DNA from: RBC038 sp041390625
Lineage (GTDB): Bacteria; Chloroflexota; Dehalococcoidia; UBA2979
Assembly: GCA_041390625.1 (NCBI GenBank)
Contig: JAWKPM010000009.1
Location: forward strand, 1-64,000
DNA: 64,000 nt
Direction: 5' to 3'
Shown: piece by piece, positions 8,015-15,416 of the stretch
Layout: each line of letters starts with the position of its first letter
Numbering within the stretch: position 1 is the stretch's first letter
Position numbers and translations under genes: made by a program
The notes under the pieces: model-generated
The model's input: the letters and a program-made list of their open reading frames with translations, nothing else
What the model was told of the DNA's origin: nothing
Database searches by the model: none

Positions 8015-9139
8015 GTGCCAGTCGAGTTCATCGGGATGATCCAGCAGCGCGCGCAGTCCGAGATTCATCCGCCGAGCGGCCCGGCGATCGACGTCGACTA
8101 CCTCAGCCGCTTCATCCGTGCACACGAGGACGCGGGCTTCGACCGGGTTCTCATTGGCTACTTCTCGGGTGGCCCGGACGGTTGGTCGATTGCCTCGCAT
8201 GGCGCGAGCATCACGGACCGGCTCGGCTTCCTGCTGGCCCATCGGCCGGGGTTCGTGTCGCCGACGGTCGCGGCACGCAAGGCGGCAACGCTCGATCACC
8301 TGAGCGGGGGCCGACTGGCGCTGCACATCATCACGGGCGGGAGCGACGTCGAGCAGCAGAAGGACGGCGACTACCTCGACAAGGTGCAGCGGTACGCACG
8401 CACCGACGAGTTCCTCGACATCCTGAAGCAGACGTGGACGTCCACCCGCCCCTTCGACTACGAGGGCAACGTGTACCGAGTCACGCAGGCCTACTCCGAG
8501 GTGAAGCCGATCCAGCAGCCGCACCTGCCGATCTACTTCGGCGGATCGTCCGAGGAGGCACTGACGGTCGCCGCGAAGCACGCCGACGTCTGGGCGCTCT
8601 GGGGCGAGCCGCTCATCGAGGCCCGGTGGCAGATCGAGGAAGTGAACCGTCGCGCGGCCTCGTTCGGGCGGACGCTTCGCACCAGCATCTCGTTCCGCCC
8701 CATCCTCGGCACCACCGAGGCCAGAGCGTGGGAGCGCGCCCAGCAGATCCTCGAGCGCACCAAGGCGCTCCGTGGCGACACGCCGGCGCTCGTGCGTCAG
8801 AACCGAGGTTCTCAGCGCCTCCTCGAGTTTGCTGCGGAAGGCGACATCCTCGACGAGCGCCTGTACACCGCCATCGCCAAGGTAACCGGCGCAGCCGGCA
8901 ACTCCACCGCGCTCGTGGGCACGCCCGACCAGGTCGCGGAGGCGCTCCTGCAGTACTACGACGCCGGGGCGACGACGCTGCTGATTCGCGGCTACGACCC
9001 GCTCGACGATGCCATCGACTACGGTCGCGACCTCCTGCCCATCGTTCGCGAGGAAGTGCGGCTGCGCGATCTGCGGTCCGCGAACACCGCCGCTCTCGCG
9101 GCCGTCGAGTCGCGAGAGAAGGCGGCCGTTGCCGGCTGA
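8015..9139 (+). CDS. LLM-class flavin-dependent monooxygenase (SsuD-like)
   Basis: 374 residues from GTG with GGAGG five bases upstream. It is a bacterial luciferase-like TIM barrel of the alkanesulfonate monooxygenase branch: RPGFVSPTVAARKAATLDHLSGGRLALHIITGG, then YRVTQAYSEVKPIQQPHLPIYFGG. Such enzymes use FMNH2 supplied by a partner reductase plus O2 to release sulfite from sulfonates. It is first of three co-directional genes (31-bp gap, then a GTGA overlap) that supply a flavin oxidase and an FMN reductase, which supports that role. Confidence 0.88.
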   Translation: MPVEFIGMIQQRAQSEIHPPSGPAIDVDYLSRFIRAHEDAGFDRVLIGYFSGGPDGWSIASHGASITDRLGFLLAHRPGFVSPTVAARKAATLDHLSGGRLALHIITGGSDVEQQKDGDYLDKVQRYARTDEFLDILKQTWTSTRPFDYEGNVYRVTQAYSEVKPIQQPHLPIYFGGSSEEALTVAAKHADVWALWGEPLIEARWQIEEVNRRAASFGRTLRTSISFRPILGTTEARAWERAQQILERTKALRGDTPALVRQNRGSQRLLEFAAEGDILDERLYTAIAKVTGAAGNSTALVGTPDQVAEALLQYYDAGATTLLIRGYDPLDDAIDYGRDLLPIVREEVRLRDLRSANTAALAAVESREKAAVAG

Positions 9140-9170
9140 GCCGCAAGCGCGAGACCGAGACGAGTAGACG

Positions 9171-10349
9171 ATGACGGTGTCCGAGATCGCCCGAGCAACG
9201 CGACCGGCCGACGAGCTGCTGATGGAGGCCGAGCGGCTGGCGGGCGTCTTTCGCGACCGAGCTGGAGAGCACGACCGGGACGGCAGCTTCCCGTTTGAGA
9301 ACTTCGAGGACCTGCGTGCCGCCGGTCTCTTGAATCTCACCGTGCCTGCCGACTTGGGTGGCGAAGGACAGGGGTTGGGAGTGTCGGCCCGGGTGCTGCA
9401 GGTCCTCGCCACCGGCTGCCCATCGACGGCGCTGGTGCTCGCGATGCAGTACCTCCAGCATGCCGGACTCGCTCGAAGCCGGCGCTGGCCGCCCGAGGTG
9501 TACGAGGAGGTCGTGACCGCCTCGATGCGGGGCATTGCGCTCATCAATGCGCTACGAGTCGAGCCGGAGCTCGGCACGCCGGCACGTAGGGGACTGCCGG
9601 CGACCACGGCACGCCGCACCGCCGGCGGGTGGTCGCTTTCGGGGCGCAAGGTCTACTCGACCGGCGCGCCCATCCTCAGCTACTTCGCCGTCTGGGCGAA
9701 GACCGACGAGGACGTCCCCCGCGTGGGGAGCTTCCTCGTGCCTCGCGGGACGCCGGGCATCGAGTACGAGGCGACGTGGGACCACCTCGGGATGCGCGCC
9801 ACGGGCAGCCACGACGTCATCCTCGCCGACGTCGAGATCCCCACCGAGTTTGCGGTAGACGTGCGGGCCCCGTCGGAGTGGGGCACCGACCCCGCGGCCG
9901 GCATCGGCAACAGTCTCGCGATCAGCGCGATCTACTATGGCATCGCAGCGAGCGCGCGTGACTGGATCGTTCGGTTCGCGCAGGAACGCACTCCGTCGAA
10001 CCTCGGCAAGCCACTGGCAACGCTGCCCCGGTTCCACTCGGCCATTGGGGAGATTGAGACGCTGCTGCTGACGAACGAGCGACTGATCTACGGGCTGGCC
10101 GCCGCCGTGGATCGAGATGGTCCCACCGCCGAGCGCGGCCGCGAGGCCGCCATGGTGAAGTTCGTGACGACCAACAACGACGTCCGTGCCGTGCAGATCG
10201 CGGTTGAGCTCGCGGGGAACCCGGGGCTGACGCGACACTCGGCCCTCGAGCGCCATCTGCGAGATGTCCTCTGCGCCAGGATCCACACGCCTCAGGACGA
10301 CAGCGTGCTGACGCTCGCGGGTCGCGCCGCGCTCGCCGTGACCTCGTGA
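9171..10349 (+). CDS. Acyl-CoA dehydrogenase-fold flavin oxidoreductase (SfnB/DszC-like)
   Basis: 392 residues with the full acyl-CoA dehydrogenase layout: N-terminal helical domain with LGGEGQGLG, middle beta domain with SGRKVYSTGAPILSYFAVWAK and GMRATGSHDVILADVEIP, and a helical C-terminus. The context between an SsuD-like enzyme and an FMN reductase points to the sulfur-acquisition SfnB/DszC branch, which oxidises organosulfur compounds using FMNH2, rather than fatty-acid oxidation. The C-terminal gene overlap (GTGA) implies coupling to the reductase. Confidence 0.8.
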   Translation: MTVSEIARATRPADELLMEAERLAGVFRDRAGEHDRDGSFPFENFEDLRAAGLLNLTVPADLGGEGQGLGVSARVLQVLATGCPSTALVLAMQYLQHAGLARSRRWPPEVYEEVVTASMRGIALINALRVEPELGTPARRGLPATTARRTAGGWSLSGRKVYSTGAPILSYFAVWAKTDEDVPRVGSFLVPRGTPGIEYEATWDHLGMRATGSHDVILADVEIPTEFAVDVRAPSEWGTDPAAGIGNSLAISAIYYGIAASARDWIVRFAQERTPSNLGKPLATLPRFHSAIGEIETLLLTNERLIYGLAAAVDRDGPTAERGREAAMVKFVTTNNDVRAVQIAVELAGNPGLTRHSALERHLRDVLCARIHTPQDDSVLTLAGRAALAVTS

Positions 10350-10933
10350 CGGCGCCGGGTGCCGGCTCCGTCGACGTGGCAGTCGTCCTGGGTGCTGTGA
10401 CGCCCCCCGGCAGGTTGGGTCGGGCGATCACCGAGGCCTCGGCACGGGCGCGCGAGTCGGGTGTCGAGGTGCGCGAGATCAATCTCGCGGACGTCACGAT
10501 CGGCTTTGCTGACGGCCGACCTCTCGAGGAGCTGGACGACGACGCGCCGGCGGTGGTCGACGCTCTGGCCTCGGCGCGAGCCGTGCTCCTCGCGACGCCG
10601 GTCTACCGCGCCTCGATGACCGGGGCGCTGAAGAATCTGCTCGATCTCACGCCGGTCGACGCGCTCCGCGGAAAACCCGTGGGGATCGTCGCGATGGGCG
10701 GCTCACACCACCACTATCTCGGTGCGTCGTCCCATCTCCGAGACATCCTGGCGTGGTTTGGCGCCCTCGTGACGCCGACCGACGTCTATCTCACGGGCGC
10801 GGACTTCGCCGATGGCGTGCCTTCCGCGAGCGCGGCGGCCGCCCTCGATGAGCTGTTCGGGGCTCTCGCTGTGCTCGCCCCTCTTGGCGAGGCAGTTCCT
10901 GGCCCGGCTCCGCTGGCCTCGAAGTACTTCTGA
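10346..10933 (+). CDS. NAD(P)H-dependent FMN reductase (SsuE-like)
   Basis: 195-residue flavodoxin-fold reductase. GTG 10346 overlaps the TGA of the upstream gene. Visible family marks are VLGAVTPPGRLGRAI (phosphate loop), ATPVYRASMTGALKNLLDLTP (flavin-binding loop) and PVGIVAMGGSHHHYL. It should supply FMNH2 to the two upstream oxygenase-type enzymes. The operon ends at the hairpin at 11009. Confidence 0.85.
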   Translation: MTAPGAGSVDVAVVLGAVTPPGRLGRAITEASARARESGVEVREINLADVTIGFADGRPLEELDDDAPAVVDALASARAVLLATPVYRASMTGALKNLLDLTPVDALRGKPVGIVAMGGSHHHYLGASSHLRDILAWFGALVTPTDVYLTGADFADGVPSASAAAALDELFGALAVLAPLGEAVPGPAPLASKYF

Positions 10934-11008
10934 GGTCGTTACAGGCCCGGCACCGGCATCGACCAGCCATCGCGCGAGCGGCGGCCTTCGTCGCGCCTTG
11001 CGGCATCG

Positions 11009-11036
11009 AGGAAGGCCCGCCGGAGCGGGCCTTCCT
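11009..11036. terminator. Bidirectional hairpin
   Basis: Perfect 12-bp stem (AGGAAGGCCCGC and its complement), four-base CGGA loop, between convergent genes ending at 10933 and 11087. A second, imperfect hairpin (GAATC...GATTC) follows at about 11041-11070. No T-run. Confidence 0.8.
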
Positions 11037-11086
11037 GTTCGAATCCGCCCTCCGCTTCGGAGGCCGATTCGCCATTGCTGCGTGGC

Positions 11087-11914
11087 CTACTGACTCGTCA
11101 GGGTCGCGCACTCACCGATGCCGTGACCACCGACGTCGTTGGGTTGCCCGCCATCGAGGGCGTTCACCTGCGCGACCGGCGTGTTGTGCTGGCAGATGAG
11201 GTTGCCCTCGATCACATTGGTCTGCACCTCGGTCGAGTCCGAGTCGATGCCCGGTCCCGTGCCCGTGCACTCGCCAAGCTCGGCATCGCAGCCTGCGGGG
11301 GTCTCCATCAGCACGCTCACGTTCTTCGACACGATCACGTTGCCGCCGACGTGATTGCGAATCACGCCGAGCCACCCACCGTGCCACCCCTGCATGATCA
11401 GGTTCCCGTCGATGATGTTGTCCTTCGTCGGGAAGTTTCGGAACTCGTCAGCGCTACCGCCACCGTTCGAGATGACGTTGCCGTGCACAGTCGTGAATGT
11501 CACGTACAGCGTCAGCGGTTGGTTTGCCTCGATGTTCCCGTTCACCACCGTGTCGTGTGTCGCACCAGGGTCGTACGTGCCGAGCCCGAGCACGGCTCCC
11601 TTGCCGACCTTCACGTTTCCGGTGATGAGGACATGGTCAGCGAGGGAGAACGCGTGATCGTTCAGGACGGCGCCGTCAGCGACCGTCACGTTTCCATTGA
11701 CCCTGATGTCGCCTCCGAACAGGCAATTCCCCGTCACCAGGAGGCTGCTGTACGTGCCTCCCGGGATCGGTCCGCCAGTGCACTCGTACCCGCCGGGGCG
11801 AGCGGCAGACGCACTCGGTACGCCGACCCCGAGGGCCAGAGCGACCGCCACCGAGGTCAACGATGCAAGCGTGATGAAGCGACCGCCGAATCGGCGAAGC
11901 ACTGACGTTCCCAT
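11087..11914 (-). CDS. Secreted protein with beta-solenoid-like repeats, unknown function
   Basis: 275 residues. Residues 1-37 are a signal peptide (RRFGG, hydrophobic core, PSASA-A). The body is a run of short strand-turn units, each with a GN or GxV turn (LVTGNCLFGGDIRVNGNVTV, HVLITGNVKVGKGAV, VVNGNIEANQ), typical of a right-handed parallel beta helix or bactofilin-like solenoid. Six Cys residues may form disulfides outside the cell. No catalytic motif is seen; a structural or polymer-binding role is possible. Confidence 0.65.
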   Translation of the reverse strand: MGTSVLRRFGGRFITLASLTSVAVALALGVGVPSASAARPGGYECTGGPIPGGTYSSLLVTGNCLFGGDIRVNGNVTVADGAVLNDHAFSLADHVLITGNVKVGKGAVLGLGTYDPGATHDTVVNGNIEANQPLTLYVTFTTVHGNVISNGGGSADEFRNFPTKDNIIDGNLIMQGWHGGWLGVIRNHVGGNVIVSKNVSVLMETPAGCDAELGECTGTGPGIDSDSTEVQTNVIEGNLICQHNTPVAQVNALDGGQPNDVGGHGIGECATLTSQ

Positions 11915-12256
11915 TCAGACTGTCCTTTGAAGCGAGGCAAATGCGCCACAGCAGCGATGGCGAGTTCCGGTCCTGGCGCGACACGTCGCGCGACCGTGCA
12001 GGGCCCTGATCGGACGCACCGCCCTTATGTGGTACTGCGCCACCGAAGCCGGGCCCTGAAGCACGACTGAAGCGCCACTGAGTGGCCGCGGAGTACCGGC
12101 CGACTCTCAGTTCGCTGTCGGTAGCCCTGCCGCGTGCCGGACATCCGGCGTCGAGCGTCCGCGCGGCGTGCCTGCCTCGAGGCCCACTGGCCCTGCTCCG
12201 CCCGCCCGACTTCTGCGGTACTTCGAGGAGCCGGTGTCCCGGCGATGTCGGCGGCG
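11915..12256. other. Intergenic region, no gene seen
   Basis: 342 bases upstream of the secreted minus-strand gene and downstream of the minus-strand gene ending at 12257. Open frames here are shadow frames with no ribosome site. The promoter of the secreted protein must lie in the first part; I see no clear -35/-10 pair. Confidence 0.5.
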
Positions 12257-12553
12257 TCAGTCGTCTGACAGGTTGGCGAGCACTGCCTCGACGCGGCCGC
12301 GCATCTCGACGAGGCGTCGCCGTTGCGCGACCGTCACCGCGCCGCGCATGACCTGTTCGAGCGGTTCGAGCACGCTTGCGACTGCTGCCCGGAAGTCGTC
12401 CTTGGCCTCCAGGGCCTCATCGGACGCGTCGACCGGATCCACGTCGAGAGGATCGGACGGCTCGGCGTGGCCGAGATGTCTGGCCGCAGCGGCCTCGATT
12501 TGAGCGACCTGAGCCTCGAATCGGTCGAGGAAGGCATCGAGGTCTGTCGGCAT
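12257..12553 (-). CDS. Small helical hypothetical protein
   Basis: 98 residues from ATG 12553 (GGAG six bases upstream; ATG 12559 two codons earlier is the alternative). It is almost wholly helical and acidic at the start (LDAFLDRFEAQVAQIEAAAA), ending in a charged helix (VAQRRRLVEMRGRVEAVL). No family recognised. It is divergent from the enolase-superfamily gene, 142 bases away. Confidence 0.5.
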   Translation of the reverse strand: MPTDLDAFLDRFEAQVAQIEAAAARHLGHAEPSDPLDVDPVDASDEALEAKDDFRAAVASVLEPLEQVMRGAVTVAQRRRLVEMRGRVEAVLANLSDD

Positions 12554-12695
12554 CCGCATCTCCAAGGGCGCCCCTGCATGAAACTCTGAGTTGAGATCTC
12601 CGGCAAGGGTCGCCTGAGATGCCGCCTGGTCGCCCCTGGGTCGAGGCAAACGTCTACGCTCCCACGGCCGATGGCACGCAGCAGGGAGGTCGAAG

Positions 12696-13838
12696 ATGGC
12701 GCCGACGACGATCGTGGAGCTCCGGCACTTCCTCGTGCATCCGCCCCGAGGCAAGAACCTGCTCTTCGTGCGCCTCGAGACCTCGGACGGCCTGCACGGC
12801 TGGGGCGAGTGCTACACGCAGTCGGACCGAGACACGCAGATCGTCGCCCACCTCGATCAGCTCAAGCGCTACGTCGAGGGCTGGGACGCGCGACACATCA
12901 AGCACTTCACCGACACGGCGTTCAGCGACTTCGCCGCCCGCCGAGGCGCGATGGACTACTACTCCGCCATCAGCGGCATCGAGCAGGCGATGTGGGACCT
13001 GGCCGGCAAGCGCCTCGGCGCGCCCGTGCACGAGTTGCTGGGGGGCGCCTGCCGAGCGCGCCTGCGCGTCTACGCCAACGGATGGGCGCGTCGAGGCAGC
13101 ATCGATGAGCTTGTCGCGAGCGCCCGGGAGGTCGTCGCGCGCGGCTTCACCGCCCTGAAGTTCGACCCGGTGCCGGGCCCTTGGCGGACGTACGTAACGC
13201 GCGACGTCGAAGACGAGGCGATCGCGCGCGTCGCAGCCGTTCGGGATGCGGTCGGGCCCGATGTCGACATCCTCGTCGAGATGCATCGCCGTCTCGCGCC
13301 GATGTACGCGATTCGCATCGGGCAGGCGATCGAGCAGTTCCGCCCGTACTGGTTCGAAGAGCCCGTCCTGGCGGAGAACGTGAAGGCCCTCGCCGAGGCA
13401 CGACGCTCCATTCCGATTCCAGTCGTCACCGGCGAGGAGCTGTACACGAAGCTCGAGTTCCGAGACGTGTTCGAGCAGTCGGCCGCCGACATCATCAATC
13501 CCGACGTCTGCAGCGTCGGCGGCATTCTCGAGCTGAAGGAGATCGCGGCGATGGCGGAGCCCTACTTCGTCGCGGTCTCGCCGCACAACAACAGCACGAC
13601 GATGGGCCTGGCCGCGACGCTCAACGCCGGCGCGGTGATGCCGAACTTCATCATCACCGAGTACTTCGTGAACCTCGAGGAGTTCGGCCGCGAGGTCGCC
13701 GACCGGCCGTTCGAGGTCGTGGATGGGTTCATCGCGCTGCCGGACCGCCCCGGGCTCGGTATCGACCTCGACGTCGATGCGCTCGAGCGACACCCGTACG
13801 AGCCGTTCCCGCCTCGAACGCTCGCGCTGCCGGCGTGA
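12696..13838 (+). CDS. Mandelate racemase/muconate lactonizing enzyme family dehydratase
   Basis: 380 residues, preceded by GGGAGG. Enolase-superfamily capping domain (residues 1-125) and barrel with ordered active-site marks: TALKFDP in the second barrel strand, VEMH (first metal ligand region), YWFEEPV (second), TGEELY (third), then INPDVCSVGG and SPHNNS near the C-terminus. The E-M-H and H-N-N-S pattern resembles galactonate or other sugar-acid dehydratases more than mandelate racemase. Substrate is unassigned; no sugar transporter lies next to it. Confidence 0.82.
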   Translation: MAPTTIVELRHFLVHPPRGKNLLFVRLETSDGLHGWGECYTQSDRDTQIVAHLDQLKRYVEGWDARHIKHFTDTAFSDFAARRGAMDYYSAISGIEQAMWDLAGKRLGAPVHELLGGACRARLRVYANGWARRGSIDELVASAREVVARGFTALKFDPVPGPWRTYVTRDVEDEAIARVAAVRDAVGPDVDILVEMHRRLAPMYAIRIGQAIEQFRPYWFEEPVLAENVKALAEARRSIPIPVVTGEELYTKLEFRDVFEQSAADIINPDVCSVGGILELKEIAAMAEPYFVAVSPHNNSTTMGLAATLNAGAVMPNFIITEYFVNLEEFGREVADRPFEVVDGFIALPDRPGLGIDLDVDALERHPYEPFPPRTLALPA

Positions 13839-13998
13839 GTTCGCCCGGCGCGGGGTAGCGGCAGAGTCGCCGCCACGCGGTCGGCCTTCAGCGAGCGCTC
13901 AGCAGTACCGCCGACGGTGGAAGCGCAGGTGCGCGCCCGCCGGCTGCCTCGCCGGCACAGTCGTCGGTCGAGTGCGCGCGTCTGTCGGGAGGTGAAGC

Positions 13999-14601
13999 GT
14001 GACTCTTCGATCCAAGACCCTGGCGATCGCGATCTGTGCGATCGCCGGGCTCGCGTTCCTGTCCAGCGCTTGCTCGGACAGCGGCAGCTCGGCGAGCACT
14101 GCCACCGCTTCCGCTTCCGCTTCCGCTTCCGCTTCCGCTTCCGCGACTGCGACGACTTCGGCGACAGCGGCCGCGTCGGCGACCGAGGCGATGCCTACCG
14201 CCGAGACGCATGAGGAGTCCTTCTCCTTCGGCCACGCTGCGGACGCATCCGAGGCCGATCGCACGATCGACATCGAGGCGCTCGACACACTCCGCTTCGA
14301 GCCGGACGCAGTCACGGTGAACGTCGGCGAGACCGTCACATTCAAGGTGCACAACGGCGGCCAGATCGCGCACGAATTCGGTCTCGGCACCGAGGCCGAT
14401 CAAGCCGCGCACGAGCAAGAGATGCAGCAGATGGCCTCGTCCGGCATGGCGATGCACGACGAGGCGAACGGGTTCGCCCTGATGCCCGGCGAGACGAAAG
14501 AGCTCACCTGGACCTTCACCGAGGCCGGGACCGTCCTCTACGGCTGCCACGAGCCCGGCCACTACGCGGGTGGGATGAAGGGCACGATCACCGTCGAGTA
14601 G
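13999..14601 (+). CDS. Cupredoxin-domain lipoprotein
   Basis: 200 residues from GTG with GGGAGG upstream. Signal peptide with lipobox LSSAC (Cys25), so a lipid-anchored extracytoplasmic protein. Residues 30-65 are a Ser/Ala linker made by a DNA hexamer repeat. The C-terminal cupredoxin shows type-1-copper-like ligands: His in GGQIAHEFG, then Cys-His-x3-His-x4-Met in YGCHEPGHYAGGM. A Met/His-rich insert (EMQQMASSGMAMH) may bind extra copper. It lies beside an ECF sigma factor and a CopB-type ATPase and probably binds or buffers copper at the cell surface. Confidence 0.85.
   Translation: MTLRSKTLAIAICAIAGLAFLSSACSDSGSSASTATASASASASASASATATTSATAAASATEAMPTAETHEESFSFGHAADASEADRTIDIEALDTLRFEPDAVTVNVGETVTFKVHNGGQIAHEFGLGTEADQAAHEQEMQQMASSGMAMHDEANGFALMPGETKELTWTFTEAGTVLYGCHEPGHYAGGMKGTITVE
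14105..14140 (+). repeat. Hexanucleotide tandem repeat (CCGCTT)6
   Basis: Six exact copies of CCGCTT inside the linker of the cupredoxin lipoprotein, encoding alternating Ser-Ala. Slippage would change linker length by two residues per unit without breaking the frame. Confidence 0.85.
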
Positions 14602-14764
14602 CTGCGCGCCTCCTCGCGGTCCCGGCTCTCATCGGACGCGTCGAGTACCGCATTCGATGGCACCCGTAGGATTAGACTTGCTCCCCGAGGGACCAGCGGT
14701 CTGGCCGAAGGGCCGACGAGTTTGGGTCCGCGGTGCCGAGGGGGCGAGCGGGAGCGAGCGCGCA

Positions 14765-15349
14765 ATGGTGTCCGACGCAGGTTCGACGCCACAGATCGAT
14801 GAGCTCGTCGCCGCGCGCGAGGGGTTTGTCGCGTTCGTCCGGGCGCGCATCGCAGACCCGGAGCTCGCCGAGGACATCGTGCAGGACGCCCTCGAGGACG
14901 CGATCGGCGCACTCGACGGCCTGCGTGACGAGGACGTGCTGGTCCCCTGGTTCTATCGGATCCTGCGGAACCGCATCGTCGATGCCTACCGTCGACGCGC
15001 CGTGAGGAACCGGCACGCGGCCGCACTTCCCGACGAGTTCGATCGCGCCGAAGACATGGCGCCCGACGATGAACAGGCGCTCTGCGGCTGCTTTCGTGCC
15101 CTCGTGCTGACGTTGAAGCCGGAGTACGCGGCGGTCATCGAGAGCGAGCTCGCCTCCGAGCCGCCGTCGACGACAGCGAAACGACTCGCGATCACGCCCG
15201 GCAACCTCAAGGTGCGACGCCATCGGGCGCGGAAGGCACTCCGGACACGCCTCGAAGAGACCTGCCGTGTCTGTTCGGCGCACGGCTGCCTGGACTGCAC
15301 CTGTGAGGAAAGCGCCGTTCGAAGGTCGGAGCACCGCGCGCGGGTGTAA
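14765..15349 (+). CDS. ECF sigma factor with C-terminal Cys-rich tail (CorE-like)
   Basis: 194 residues from ATG 14765; the longer frame to 14657 lacks homology. Region 2 is clear (ADPELAEDIVQDALEDAI, PWFYRILRNRIVDAYRRR) and region 4 follows (LVLTLKPEYAAVIE, TAKRLAITPGNLKVRRHRARKAL). The tail holds five Cys in CRVCSAHGCLDCTC. CorE-type sigma factors carry a comparable Cys-rich domain that senses copper directly with no anti-sigma factor. A lipoprotein with cupredoxin ligands upstream and a copper-type ATPase 67 bases downstream support the same role; metal identity is inferred. Confidence 0.8.
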   Translation: MVSDAGSTPQIDELVAAREGFVAFVRARIADPELAEDIVQDALEDAIGALDGLRDEDVLVPWFYRILRNRIVDAYRRRAVRNRHAAALPDEFDRAEDMAPDDEQALCGCFRALVLTLKPEYAAVIESELASEPPSTTAKRLAITPGNLKVRRHRARKALRTRLEETCRVCSAHGCLDCTCEESAVRRSEHRARV

Positions 15350-15416
15350 CCACACGCGACCTCGCGCGTCTCGTCTTCTAGAGCCGGACATCCGGTGTGT
15401 GGACGAGGAGCAGTCG

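Noticed and set aside
7745..9649. 634-residue minus-strand open frame
   Set aside because: Lies opposite the SsuD-like and SfnB-like genes, which have clear families and starts.
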